From NCBI GenBank assembly GCA_028671895.1, contig CM053802.1, positions 37,920,201 through 37,984,200 on the forward strand: a stretch of 64,000 nt of DNA, read 5' to 3'. Position numbers and translations under genes: made by a program. The notes below the pieces were generated by a model. The model ran no database searches and was not told the origin of the DNA. It saw only the letters and a program-made list of their open reading frames with translations. The DNA comes from Oenanthe sinensis (lineage: Eukaryota; Streptophyta; Magnoliopsida; Apiales; Apiaceae). Positions 1-12,400 of this stretch are shown piece by piece (the first letter of the stretch is position 1; every line of letters begins with the position of its first letter).

Positions 1-1336
1 ATCAATCATTTTGACACGATTTCTTCTCTGGGGTCTTATATGACTGTCAAAGAATCTCCCATAAAAGTTTCGGATTTTATTAAGCTCCGTAGCTAGTCCA
101 ATCATAGCCTCAAAGTTGGACAAAAACAGGATTTCCATTTCCTGCGCTACCGTTACTAAAACGTTCATAACTTTTGACTCCTAACTCCGAATGACGCAAA
201 ATTAGCGCTCAAACGATCTAGAGACTATCTACTATCTAACCATATCAACCATAATCCAATAACAGTGACCGAATATTCCCAGATTTTTCTGGACAGTGGC
301 AGCAGATAGGTTTTAAAAAATTTGGCATGGTTACGTTTGTAAACTCATCGTTTTCCATTTTTATTCTACTCCAAATCAACCAACAAACAATCCCAAACTC
401 CTCATTCAACATCAACAACCAACATACCACATCCTCAAGCAAAAAAATCAGTTTAGCTTATTATTCATAATTAAAAATCAAATGAACAAGTCTTGTGTTT
501 CTAGGACCAACCAAGCTCAATTTACATTACCCATAACATGTATAACCTTAAACAATCATCAATTAATCTATAGGAAAGCTTGAACCCAAGAAATAAAATT
601 TGTAATTTTCGAAATCACTGTTCATCGTCACTTTCAACTCAAGAAATGAACATGCTATGGAGTGTGGGTATGAGAGATGTTACCATAGTTTGAACAAGCT
701 TGGAAGCACCTTTCTTTTAAGCTATTATATGCCATAATCCACCAAGTAGCCATGGAGTTCTCCCATCTTCTTCCTCCTTTCTTCACTTTATCTCCCTTTC
801 TCTTTCACAATCGGCCAAATGGAATAAAATGGGGGTGTTGGCTGATTTTGTTTCTTTTATGCGTCCCCTAGTTTTGTGCGGTAGTCGCGTAATTTTCCGA
901 CAACGTTTTAATCTCTCGTTCTCGTTCTCTTTTCTTTCGTCCCACCTAAGTTTTAAAAACTTAAAATCTCATATTATGATTCTAATATAATTTAGAATCA
1001 TTAAATTAATACTCTTTAATTGTTTCGAGAATTTACGAAACAATTCTCCGGATAAACACCTTTCACTTACACCGTTTCTCAAACTCTGTTCTAACTTCCA
1101 TCCGGTCTTCAAATTTATTTTGTTGGACCAAAAATACTTATAAGTCCTATATTGATTGCGTATGCCACCGTACCACTGATACGCATATTTTTGAATGTCC
1201 CGTATATTAATAATACGGTCTCACATTTCAAGTACCTTATGAAGAAATAAATCCATAAAATCATTCATTCATAAAATGAAAAATTTTTATCCAAAAATCT
1301 TAATAATCCCAAACGTCAGAAATATGGGTTATTACA
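1..1336 (-). mobile_element. LTR of a Gypsy-like retrotransposon, partial (5' LTR or solo LTR)
   Basis: Read on the minus strand, a sequence beginning TGTAATAACCC starts at 1336 and runs off the left window edge. The break is exact: from 1337 onward the sequence is Copia B LTR (compare 8534 onward), and left of it there is no similarity to that LTR. A TGTAATAnCCC start is common in plant Ty3/Gypsy LTRs, so this is inferred to be the 5' LTR (or a solo LTR) of a minus-strand element inserted in B-1's 3' LTR. The expected 5-bp TSD would be CTCAA (1337-1341); its partner lies outside the window. No convincing coding sequence was seen; the 65-codon frame near 245-442 has no recognisable features. 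The family call rests only on the terminus. Confidence 0.5.
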
Positions 1337-2084
1337 CTCAAGGCATGTCTCGTATCATCCTCTTCATAATTTAATCTTTATTTTCTTGATCGATGAGTAG
1401 ATTATTAAAATCAAATCAACATTTGAGCACGGCCGTGCATTTCATAGTCTCACTCAAACAAGAGGCCAATAATATCACTCCTAAAATTAGGAGGATTAAA
1501 TCACATCTAGATCATTCATATTTCTCATACGATTCATAATATACCCAATGTCCACTTTTATCATCACCCGGTCAAAGGTAACTTTTAATGTAATCAAAGT
1601 ATATTAATTCTCGTATAGAAATATAATGATTTCAGGTCTAAGGATCATTACACCATTATCACAGTGAGAATTACTTATGACACTTACTTAACATGTAGAA
1701 TCTCACAGCGGGTCATTCCAGTGCCATGCATTGAGACATGCACTTATGTTCTTGACTTTAGTATCCCCATACGTATGACCAATGAGATGTGATCATCTGT
1801 CAAGAAACATACTAGTCTTTGTGCATTATTATTGTCCTTAAATAATAATACTCGACTAGGGAATTTTAGGAATAAGATACTATTCATATAATCTCATTTT
1901 TAAGTCACATGCTTAAAGATATAGAATACGTATCAAAATTCCAAGGACATTTACTATGCTTTCAATTTATTACGCAGTAAACAAAACATAATAAATAAAT
2001 AATAATCAATAAAACATAATCCTTAATAATAAATATTTTCCTTAAAATATAAAAAGTATTGTCTCTAGAGCACAATTACTAACA
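1337..2084 (-). repeat. 3' LTR of B-1, truncated
   Basis: Matches the 5' LTR of the same element (8534-9286) nearly base for base and ends with the family terminus (TGTTAGTAATTGTG on the minus strand) next to the PPT. About 790 bp of the U5-side half is missing here because a Gypsy-like LTR interrupts it at 1336/1337; the remainder probably continues beyond that insertion, outside the window. Confidence 0.9.
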
Positions 2085-2096
2085 ATCTCCCACTTG
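2085..2096 (-). other. Polypurine tract of B-1
   Basis: Minus-strand AAGTGGGAGAT directly abuts the LTR start TGTTAG and follows the TAG stop of the polyprotein remnant. The same tract lies next to the 3' LTR of B-2 (28582-28594), B-3 (56646-56658), A (30419-30430) and A-2 (59327-59338). Confidence 0.85.
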
Positions 2097-2098
2097 CA

Positions 2099-5000
2099 CT
2101 AGAGCCAATTACCCAAGTATCCAATACTCATGGAACTAGTGTGACTTTCGTGCTTCTGCTGCGACAAAGCCTTAGTCAGTGTGTCTGTAATATTATTATT
2201 AGTATACACTTTACATATATGTATATCTCCTTGATCATTAATCTCATTAATTAGGTGATATCTCCTAAGTACATGCCCAAACAGCCTCCTTGGCTGCTTC
2301 ACAAGCATCAATATACTCAGGTTCTATTGTAAAATCAACAATTGTCTTTGTTGTGAACCATTCCAGCATACAACCTCTCAATAAAACACAAAGCCAGACA
2401 GAAACATTAAATTATCGTTATCTGTCTAGAAACCAGAATCACTGAAACCTCTTACAACTAGCTTCACATCTCCTCCATATAACAAGAATGAATCTTTAGT
2501 CCTCTTTAAGTACTTAAGAATATTCTTGACTGTCTTCCAGTGACCTTCACCTGGATTAGATCGGTATCTACTCATCATGGTTAAAGCATACGAGACTTTA
2601 GGACAAGTACATATCATTGCATACATTATAAAACCAATTGCTGACGCATATGGAATTTTACTCATGCAGTCCCTATCATCCAATGATTTAGGACAAATTT
2701 TATTTTGAGATCACTATCCCATGAGATATTGGGACATATCCATTTTAGTCTCTTTGCATTTGAAATCGATGCAAAACTTTGTCAATGTATGTACTCTAAA
2801 TTAGGCCGATCAATCACCTTGATCTATCTCTATAGATCTCGATCCCTAATATATATGTCACATCGCCTAAGTCTTTCATTGAGAAATTATTTCTCAACCA
2901 AGTCTTCACAGTCTGTAGAGAAGGAATGTCATTCCCTATTAGTAATATATCATCAACATATAATACTAGGAATGCCACATGGCTCCCACTAAACTTCTTG
3001 TAAACACAAGTTTCATCTTCATTCTGAATAAAGTCAAACTCTTTTTGACTGTTTCATGAAAACAAATGTTCCATCTCCTCGAGGCCTGCTTTAATCCATA
3101 AATGGATCGACGCAACTTACATACATTTCCAGCATCCTTTAGATCAACAAAACCCTTAGGGTGTGTCATGTACACATCCATATCTTCTTCAAGGCTCTCA
3201 TTTAAGAAAGCGGTTTTGACATCCATTTGCCAGATTTCATAGTCATAGTAAGCAGCTATAGCAAGCAAAATCCTGATGGACATGACCATAACAACTGGTG
3301 AAAAGGTCTCATCATAGTCAATACCATGAATTTTCTTGAAACCTTTTGCCACCAATCGTGCCTTATAGGTCTGTACATTAACATCCATGTCGGTCTTCTT
3401 CTTGAAAACCCACTTGCACCCTATAGGTTTTACCCTTTCAGGTGGATCAACCAAAGTCCATACTTGATTAGTATACATGGATTCCATCTCAGATTTAATG
3501 GCATCCAGCCATCTCTTAGAATCTGGAGTGTTTATAGTATCCAGGTAGGTGAGAGGCTCATCTTCATCCACAAGCATCACATCACCATCTTGAGTCAAGA
3601 GAAATCCATATTATCTCTCGGGCTCATGGCGAATCCTACTAAACCTACGAACACCTGTGTTTCTTGAGCAGTATTATTTTTCTTGTACATTCTACTCAGG
3701 TTCCTCCACTGGTTCAACGTTATCATGTGGGTCTCAAACTTCATTGAGATCTATTATCCTCCCACTGTCTCTCAGCAGTTCGAGCAACAAACACTTTGTT
3801 CTCGGAAGGATTATAGAAAGAATAACCCCTTGTTTCAGTTGGGTATTCCACAAAATTACATTTGTCTGATTTTGGTCCTAGCTTGTCAGAGATTAGATGT
3901 TTCACAAACGCTTCACATCCCCAAAATTTTATAAATGACATGCTGTGACGTTGCTCAGTCCATATCTCATAAGGAGTCTTTTGAACCAATTTAGTAGGAA
4001 CACATTTAAGTGTATGTGGAGCCGTTTCCAGGGTGCAACCCCAGAAACTAATTGGAAGATTCATTGACTCAACATTGATCGCACCATGTCCAACAAGGTG
4101 TGATCTCTCCTATCAAAAAAAACTTTTCTTTGATATTTTCTACTTCATCTTTATAGTCTTTGAACTTTTCAAATGATTCAGATTAGTTCTTCAAAAGATA
4201 CATATATCCGTATCTACTAAAATAATTAGTAAATTTTATGAAGTTAATAAAATCTACCTTTTATCATCGTACACATATGACCACATACATCACTATGTAT
4301 AAGTCATACCCATTCAATGATCCCTTCACCATGTCCGGTAAAAGGAGCTTTAGTCGTTTTACCAAATAAACCAAGATTCACATCCTTTTGTATGATTCAT
4401 AATCAAACTTATCCATGAATGCATCCTTATGTATTCTGAAAATGCGTTTCTTATTAATACGGCCTTAACAACAGTGCCAAAAGTAATATTTGATTTGAGT
4501 CACTTTAGAACATATAAATTGTTAATTAGATGTGCAACATTATAAGGCTCATCATCAAAATATAATAAACAACTATTGTTATTTAATTAAAATGAAAAAG
4601 CCTTTCTTGTCCAAACAAGAAACTGAAATAATGTCCCTGCCAATTGCAAGCACGTTATAACAATTATCAAGTTCTAAATTTTCCTTATAGGCCAAAAATT
4701 AAGTAACGAGTTCCTCGAACCAGAGCAACTATCTTTACTCCAATTCCAACCCGATACCTTAAGTTTGACCCTTATTGATCATCATCTTCCGATCTTCCAA
4801 TTAAGCATGACAGTTTAATTTCCAGTCTCCCAACTTTCCACAGAAGTGACAATCGTCTTCTTTATCAACACCTCATTCAGACTTTAGAGTCTGCTTTAGG
4901 GATTGGACTTTGGTTTGACAACGGAACTAGATCAAATCTTCTCCTTGCCTTTCCATTTTCCTTTCCCTTTTGCATTCCCTATGTTTACCATCAATATAGT

Positions 5001-5568
5001 AGTAGTTCATGCATTTATCATATTACTTTCAGCAGTTCTCAACATGCTTAGCAACTCAATGGGTGTTTTACAAATCTTATTCACTTTATTGTTCATAACA
5101 AAATAAGAATAATATTTGTCCAAAGATTGTAAGATCAAATCTAACTGTCTCTAGACCAATCTGGAAACCCAAAATATCAAAGGTACTCATTATACCCTAT
5201 AATCTTTAGAACATGTGGTGTAACCGGGTCTCACTCTCCCTACTTGTACATGTATAGTGCCCTTTCAAATATATCTTGTGCTCAATCGTCTCATAAGCAT
5301 CTATATGCTCGTATTGCTTCTTAAGCTCAGCACATATATTTGCGAGCATGAGACATGAAACATCAGTCGCAACATCAATTTGCTTCCAATAAGCACTATG
5401 ATTTGCACATGTTACATTCTCAACTTTAAGAGCAGGGGAAGAGATTTGACTAATATCGTGGTGCCCGAGGATGATCCTCAAGCTCCTATGTCAGTCAATG
5501 AAATATATTCTCGTCAACTTGTCCTTCTCAAGAACTGATCGCATAGAGAAGTTGTTTGTGTTTATCAT
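2099..5568 (-). pseudogene. B-1 gag-pol remnant (Copia polyprotein)
   Basis: Starts at the ATG at 5568 (MINTNNFSMRSVLEKDK), matching the A polyprotein start, and ends in GNWL-stop beside the PPT. Recognisable blocks: gag (5206-5481), degenerate zinc knuckle (about 4800-4870), integrase (3741-4064, YEIWTEQ), a reverse transcriptase block (2966-3598, with QMDVKTAFLN and YGLKQASRRWN), YVDD in another frame near 2950, and RNase H (2426-2683 and 2099-2311). Against the intact A frame it has a gag deletion with frameshift and deletions of the protease DTG (~4750-4765), of two integrase catalytic residues (~4100-4135) and of an RNase H catalytic Asp (~2268-2281). B-2 carries the same lesions at the same places. 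It cannot encode working enzymes. Confidence 0.9.
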
Positions 5569-7731
5569 TTGATATCTACAATATTAAAGTGCATAAAATA
5601 AACTAGATTGCAGATTTAATATTAATTATGTTTAAGTGATTATGGTATATCATCATATACCTCCCACTATTTTTATCAAACTAATAGCCCTTACTATTAA
5701 TTTAGAAAGTATATCCCATAATTCTTTCTAGTGAGCCAAGATCCATATTTCGTCATGTCCTAAGTCAACCACTGGAAGTCCTTAGAAAATGATTATTTAG
5801 GTAGACAACAGTTGTCAATTATATCATATATAATTCTTGGATAGTTTGGTGAACAACGATTGATCTTATCTATCTAATAGACTTTTAACCAAACTCTATG
5901 CTTTTAAGTTCATAATAGTTGAATATAACCGTTTATTTTTACTTATTATGACGACTCAGTTAAGTTAGACCCAATGATACAACGGCCGAATATAACCGTT
6001 TATATTCGTCGCATCTCACCACGATAGATAGGAGTCCCCTGCCACTGACAGTCCTTCCCCTTATCGATCTAGGATTCGATGAGTGTTCATTCATTGGAAA
6101 GCATCCGAGTAAAACTTAATATTTTGTTAAGGGGTTTTAGAAAATTTATAACGATCATGATCACATCATAAAGAGATCCTCAATTTTTCCTTGAACTAAT
6201 TATTTCAAATCGACATCTTAAATTGTTCATTTCCCAGGTAGATGGAGGATACCAATGGTCACACTTAAAACCCATCAGCCTTACGAATACGCATATCCGC
6301 TTTTGTCAGAAAATCCCAATTATAGATATCAAAAATCCATATTTAATTCCATATTTTAAAAATCCATATTTCATAAACACAAGAATCTCATGATCGTTTG
6401 TTAATTTTAAAATCTTGAATCGTTACAGATTTTATCTTGTTTAAGCAAACATGGCATGGGTGTCGTATCTAATACATACATGATTAATCAATATTAAGCA
6501 TGCATCTCAATTATATCTACGCATACATACCAATACATGCAATCATATACATATATGTAATGTGCGTAAATTAAACGTGTTTGGTTATGGCCCCATCCTA
6601 TATGATATTTCCAAGCTAATGGAAATATCAAGGTCAGTCTATGGTGGTTTTAAAAATACTATCTATTACATGTCTTCTTTCTTCATTGCTCCATCATCCT
6701 CTTTTGGATCGCCTCCTTGCTTGCAAGTCTTCATTGATAATTACATTGAATAATAAAAATAAAACTATTCTAATGAAATTACAAGAAGAACTCGAGTTAC
6801 ATTCGAGATAATTAAATTACAATGAATAAACGACATGCAAGTCGTATTTAGATACCAAAACCATAAATCAAAACCACTATCCTATGGGTCTTTAGGCCAT
6901 AACCATCCACCATGCTATCATATAACACATATAATATATCTCATATTATATAATCATATATAACAAATTTCGAAATTTCAGAAAATTAAAAACAGATTTC
7001 TAAAGACAATAAATCGCTATTTCGAGGCCCTTAACGACGTCAAACGCCTTACAGACCCGTCGGTGATAGCTTAGCTATCAGTTTTGTTCATTGGCCCGAT
7101 TCCAGTCAGAAAACACATACCGTTTACGAAAATCGGATACAGCAGTCAAATTTCTCCAAATCTGACGGTGTTTCAGAAATCGTATCATATACAATTCTCA
7201 TAACAAGAACAAGCATATATCATATATACATACACAGAGATACATACAATCATCATATGATTATACATTACATGAATATCATATATTCATAATATATACA
7301 TTCATATACTCAAAATTTTAGAAAATCAAATAATTTCAAAAAATCATAAATCACCGTTTTGGAGGCTGTAACGACATCTAATGGCTTACAGACACAGAGC
7401 TGACTTTGTCAGTATTGTTCAGTGACCCTATTACAGTCAGAAAACACATATCGTTAGCGAAAATCAGACAACGGACACAGATTTCAGAAAATCAACGGCA
7501 GCCGTTTCAGAATTCGTATCGAATACGATTCCCATAATAAGAACAAACATGTATCATATACATACATCATCACACATAATCATCACATGATTATATATCA
7601 TAAAATATCATATATTCATAATATATATAAACATATACATATTGTATCAATATAAAATCATGATAGATCGCATACATGCTTATATATCAAAAACTGTTAA
7701 GCACATAACCGAATTAAAACGTTTCGCAAGT
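5569..7731 (-). other. 5' leader of B-1
   Basis: About 2.2 kb between PBS and gag with no long frame. The gag-proximal part (about 5640-6330) is nearly identical to the leader of element A (34493-35170), whereas the corresponding part of B-3 and B-4 is strongly diverged. It contains a perfect 9-bp hairpin, CGAATATAA / TTATATTCG with a CCGT loop (5987-6008), a 22-codon small frame (6666-6734) and two imperfect tandem copies of a ~331-bp unit (about 6970-7640). Confidence 0.8.
6666..6734 (-). CDS. 22-codon leader ORF, conserved in B-1, B-2 and B-3
   Basis: Small frame in the leader, sense strand of the element, beginning MKTCKQGG and ending KKEDM then TAA. B-2 (23971-24039) and B-3 (52440-52508) have it at the same place and length, with one residue change each (Glu for Gly here; Phe for the last Met in B-3). 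It lies about 1.1 kb upstream of the gag ATG. Conservation may simply reflect recent shared ancestry; no function is known and translation is unproven. Confidence 0.3.
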   Translation of the reverse strand: MKTCKQGGDPKEDDGAMKKEDM

Positions 7732-7744
7732 AGCTCTGATGCCA
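7732..7744 (-). other. Primer-binding site of B-1
   Basis: On the minus strand reads TGGCATCAGAGCT one base inside the 5' LTR, close to the plant initiator-Met tRNA PBS consensus (TGGTATCAGAGC). The equivalent site is intact in B-2 (22946) and near-intact in B-3 (51426), and altered in B-4 (TGACATCAGATC). Confidence 0.85.
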
Positions 7745-7745
7745 T

Positions 7746-9286
7746 TGTAGGGTTTCGTGACACAAACGCAGCAGAATAAACGCGAAAAATAAATCAAAAT
7801 AGCGAAACCCTCCGCAGGATCCATGCGAAAACAAAAGATTTAATTCGGAGATAAAGAATAAATACCTTTAGAAGCTTTAACAGTTCATTAATGGAAGATT
7901 AATGGAGGTCCAAAACTTGTTTAATCACCACGTATCGCGCTCTCGCGATCTACGCTCTACGGTATCCACACGAACACTTTTCATGAAGGATTGATGTGTA
8001 CTAGCACCCGAAAACTTCTTCTCTCTCTATCTTCCTCCTCTCTCAGAGCGGCTAGGGTTTTTGTAAAATCTCTATCTTATTAAATCAGCCCATAAAGAAA
8101 TTATATAGAGAGAGGAATAAGTTTTCTAATTATAATCCAATTATAATTAATACTAATCCAAAATTCTAAATTATTTAATTAAGTCTCACTTAATTAATTA
8201 ATTATTAATTTTGGAATTTGTTTAAGTAATTCATTTATTCTATTTATATAATTAATTAAGTCATACTTAATTAATATCATAAATAAAATAAATTACTTAT
8301 TTAATTTAAATTCATAATTTAAATTATTTCTCCTTCAAGCGTTCTTTGTGTGTGACCCTGTAGGTTATTATTACGTTGGCAACAATTTTAATATCTAATT
8401 AAAATTGTAAACAATGAGCGGCATCTAGTAATACATCATTGCTACCCAAGTAATAATAATAGGGGTGATTCGATTAAGCCTTTCGTGAATAATGTTCCAT
8501 GTAATATAATCCCTTTAATCTTGATATTATAGATTAAACTCAAGGCATGTCTCGTGTCATCCTCTTCATAATTTAATCTTTATTTTCTTGATCGATGAGT
8601 AGACTATTAAAATCAAATCAACATTTGAGCACGGCCGTGCATTTCATAGTCTCACTCAAGCAAGAGGCCAATAATATCACTCCTAAAATTAGGAGGATTA
8701 AATCTCATCTAGATCATTCATATTTCTCATACGATTCATAATATACCCAATGTCCACTTTTATCATCACCCGGTCAAAGGTAACTTTTAATGTAATCAAA
8801 GTATATTAATTCTCGTATAGAAATATAATGATTTCAGGTCTAAGGATCATTACACCATTATCACAGTGAGAATTACTTATGACACTTACTTAACATGTAG
8901 AATCTCACAGCGGGTCATTCCAGTGCCATGCATTGAGACATGCACTTATGTTCTTGACTTTAGTATCCCCATACCTATGACCAATGAGATGTGGTCATCT
9001 GTCAAGAAACATACTAGTCTTTGTGCATTATTATTGTCCTTAAATAATAATACTCGACTAGGGAATTTTAGGAATAAGATACTATTCATATAATCTCATT
9101 TTTAAGTCACATACTTAAAGATATAGAATACGTATCAAAATTCCAAGAACATTTACTATGCTTTCAATTTATTACGCAGTAAACAAAACATAATAAATAA
9201 ATAATAATCAATAAAACATAATCCTTAATAATAAATATTTTCCTTAAAATATAAAAAGTATTGTCTCTAGAGCACAATTACTAACA
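7746..9286 (-). repeat. 5' LTR of B-1, full length (1541 bp)
   Basis: Bounded by TGTTAGTAATTG and CGAAACCCTACA on the element strand, TG...CA type. It contains a TATA box (TATATAA, minus strand, 8101-8107). Upstream of that box in element sense lie two palindromes, TTAATTAAGT-N3-ACTTAATTAA, at 8175-8197 and 8252-8274. Near the U5 end is an inverted repeat, GGGTTTCG / CGAAACCC (7750-7757 and 7803-7810). An antisense frame (8866-9093) recurs in other copies, but no coding role is supported. Confidence 0.92.
8101..8107 (-). promoter_or_regulatory. LTR TATA box of B-1
   Basis: TATATAA on the minus strand within a CT-rich context (CTCTCTATATAATCT in intact copies), followed in element sense by a transcribed-looking R/U5 region. 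The same box sits at 22581-22587 in B-2. Assignment is by position and consensus only. Confidence 0.55.
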
Positions 9287-9498
9287 CATATATATAACTA
9301 ATGATACCAAAAGTTGAAAACAACAATAATATAAAATATATTTACAGTATAGATGCCAATTAAATAAAACTGTACAAAAATAAGAAAAATATTTTTGAGT
9401 TTTCTTTTTCATTTTTTTTATCTTTTAAGGAATATATACAGTATATTTACAAGGTTTGCTGTAAAATTAAATATGCAATTTAAAACATCATGTAATAA
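9287..9498 (-). other. 3' non-coding region of Sirevirus D
   Basis: AT-rich sequence downstream of the pol stop. It matches 39080-39210 of element C in the opposite orientation, which supports D and C being the same family. No PPT or LTR is reached before B-1 begins. Confidence 0.6.
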
Positions 9499-12400
9499 TC
9501 AATTCATGTTTAACATCCCTAACTCACTAACCAACTTAGAGAAAGTGGATTCATCAAGTGGTTTCATGAAGATGTCAACAATTTGATCTTCTGTGGGTAC
9601 AAAATGTAACACCACATTTCCATTCATCACATGCTCTCGGATGAAATGATACCTTATGTCTATGTGCTTGGTCCTTGAATGTTGTACATGATTATTGGAG
9701 ATTGCTATAGCACTTGTGTTATCGTAAAGTATTGGAATTTTAGTTAGCACAAGTCCATAATCATTCAGTTGATTCCTTATCCACAAGATCTGTGCACAAC
9801 AGTTACCTGCCGTAATGTATTCTGCTTTGGCTGTCGAGGTAGATACTGAGTGTTGTTTCTTGTTGTACCAGGAGATCAACCTACGTCCTAGAAACTGACA
9901 GCTTCTAGAAGTACTTTTCCTGTCCATCCTGCATCCTGCATAATTTGAATCTGTATAGCCTATTAGATCAAAACCTATATCTTTAGGGTATCAAATTCCA
10001 AGATTTGGTACCCTTGAGATATCTAAATATTCTTTTAACAACTATAAGATGAGATTCCCTAGGGTCAGATTGAAACCTTGCACATAAGCATGTTTCAAAC
10101 ATTATATCGGGTCTACTAGTAGTTAGATATAATAATGAGCCTATCATACCTCTGTAGTTTGTGATGTCAACTTTCTTACCAGTTTCATCTTTGTCAAGCT
10201 TGGTGGTTGTTGGCATTGGGGTTTTTGCCGGTGAAGAATCTTCTAGAGTTTATTTTCTCAGAAGATCTTTTACGTACTTTGATTGGCAAATAAAAATCCC
10301 ATCTTCCTTTTGCTTCACTTGCAATCCTAGGAAGAATGATAGCTCACCCATCATGCTCATTTCATACCTGCTCTGAATTAACTTAGAAAATCTCTTGTAC
10401 AAGTTTTCGTTAGTAGAACCAAATATAATATCGTCAACATAAACTTGGACAATTATCATATCTTTATCATGCAATTTATAAAAGAGATTTTTATCTATGC
10501 CACCTCTAATAAAACTATTTTCAAGTAAAAACTCAGAGAGTGTGTCATACCATGTCCTCGGTGCTTGCTTGAGTCCATAAAGAGCTTTGAATAGAAAATA
10601 CACAAAGTCAGCAAACTCTGGATTTTCAAAGCTAGGGGCTATTCCACATATACTTTCTCTTCTAACTCTCCATTCAGAAATGCACTCTTCACATCCATTT
10701 GAAAAACTTTGAAATTGGAATGTACTGTGAATGCCTGAAATATCCTGATAGCTTCAAGTCTTGCAACTGGTGCGTAGGTCTCGTCATCATCAATTCCCTC
10801 TTCCTGGGAGTAACCCTTTGCCACCAGTCTAGCTTTGTTCCTTGTAACAATGCCATCACCATCTAACTTGTTCCTGCATACCCATTTTGTGCCCATAACA
10901 GATCTATCTTTAGGCCTTGGTACAAGTGTCAGACTTCTTGTCTCTTAAACTGATTGAGCTCTTCTTGCATGGCAAGAACCCAATCTGAATCAGTAAATGC
11001 ATCTTCAATCTTCTTTGGTTCTTCTTGAGATAGAAAAACTGAAAATAAACATTCATTTGAAGTCGCACTTCTGGTTCTAACTCCAACATCTGGATCACCT
11101 ATGATCAATTCAAAAGGATGAACTCTGCTCCATATCCTTTCCCTTGGTAGGTTTGATCTTGATGATTCGCCTCTAAATTCATTGTGATGTTGTATTCTAC
11201 TAGTAGATCCTTCATCTCCCCCTGAGTTGCTGCCAGGATGACTTGTTGATCCACCACTGGAATTAGTAGAATTTCCATTATTTCCACCACTGTTACCTGG
11301 ATCATTACCATTATTGTCATCATCATTTCATGCTGCAACCTCAGGTTCTTCATCATCAGAATGTGAGATTGGATAATTATCAAATTTTAATGACTAAGAA
11401 GAATCTTCAGTTTGGATACTTGGGAGTTTAGTGTCATCAAAAGTAACATTGACACTTTCTTTTACTTGGTGTTGATCAATTATGTATACCTTATATACTC
11501 TTCTTGAATATCCGACAAAAATAGCTTCATGTGCCTTGGCCTCGAATTTGCCACGATGATCATCTTCATCCTTCTGCACATAACACTTGGCTCCAAATAC
11601 ATGAAAGTACTTGAGTGTTGGTTTCTTGCCACCACTGGAATTAGTAGAATTTCCATTATTTCCACCACTGTTACCTGGATCATTACCATTATTGTCATCA
11701 TCATTTCATGCTGCAACCTCAGGTTCTTCATCATCAGAATGTGAGATTGGATAATTATCAAATTTTAATGACTAAGAAGAATCTTCAGTTTGGATACTTG
11801 GGAGTTTAGTGTCATCAAAAGTAACATTGACACTTTCTTTTACTTGGTGTTGATCAATTATGTATACCTTATATACTCTTCTTGAATATCCGACAAAAAT
11901 AGCTTCATGTGCCTTGGCCTCGAATTTGCCACGATGATCATCTTCATCCTTCTGCACATAACACTTGGCTCTAAATACATGAAAGTACTTGAGTGTTGGT
12001 TTCTTGCCAGCCATTAATTCATAGGGGGTTTTCATATGATCTTTGTTGATCAGAGTTCGATTCTGGGTATAACATGTTGTGTTTACTACTTCAGCCCAGA
12101 AATAGATAGGTAACCTTGATTTACTTAACATTGTTCTTGCAGCTTCAATCAGGGTTCTATTTTTCCTTTCTACAACTCCATTGTGTTACGGATTTCTTAG
12201 TGCTGAATATTGTCTTATTATCCCCTTATCTGAGCAGAAGTTATTCAGAACTCCATTCTTGAATTCTGTTTCATTATCTGATCTGATTACCCGGATAGGT
12301 AACTTTGAATCTAACTCAATCAGCTTTATATGATCAATCACCAATTGTGGAGTTTTATCCTTAGAGTTAAAGAATAAAACCCAAGTGTACTTTGTGAAGT

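Larger units (their letters stand above)
1337..9286 (-). mobile_element. Copia element B-1 (non-autonomous)
   Basis: Minus-strand Ty1/Copia element. Order in element sense: 5' LTR (7746-9286), PBS (7732-7744), long leader (5569-7731), degraded gag-pol (2099-5568), PPT (2085-2096), 3' LTR (1337-2084, cut by the Gypsy-like LTR). It belongs to the same family as B-2, B-3 and B-4. It is inserted in the 3' region of Sirevirus D: sequence resuming at 9287 matches the region downstream of pol in the related element C (39080-39210). The lineage within Copia was not assigned; the long leader and ~1.5-kb LTRs would suit an Angela- or TAR-like group, but that is a guess. Confidence 0.9.

Noticed and set aside
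245..442. 65-codon minus-strand frame
   Set aside because: Short, unlike any family I know, and inside the Gypsy-like LTR.
6562..6753. 63-codon frame repeated at 23949-24143
   Set aside because: Antisense to the B leader; its conservation follows from the shared leader DNA.
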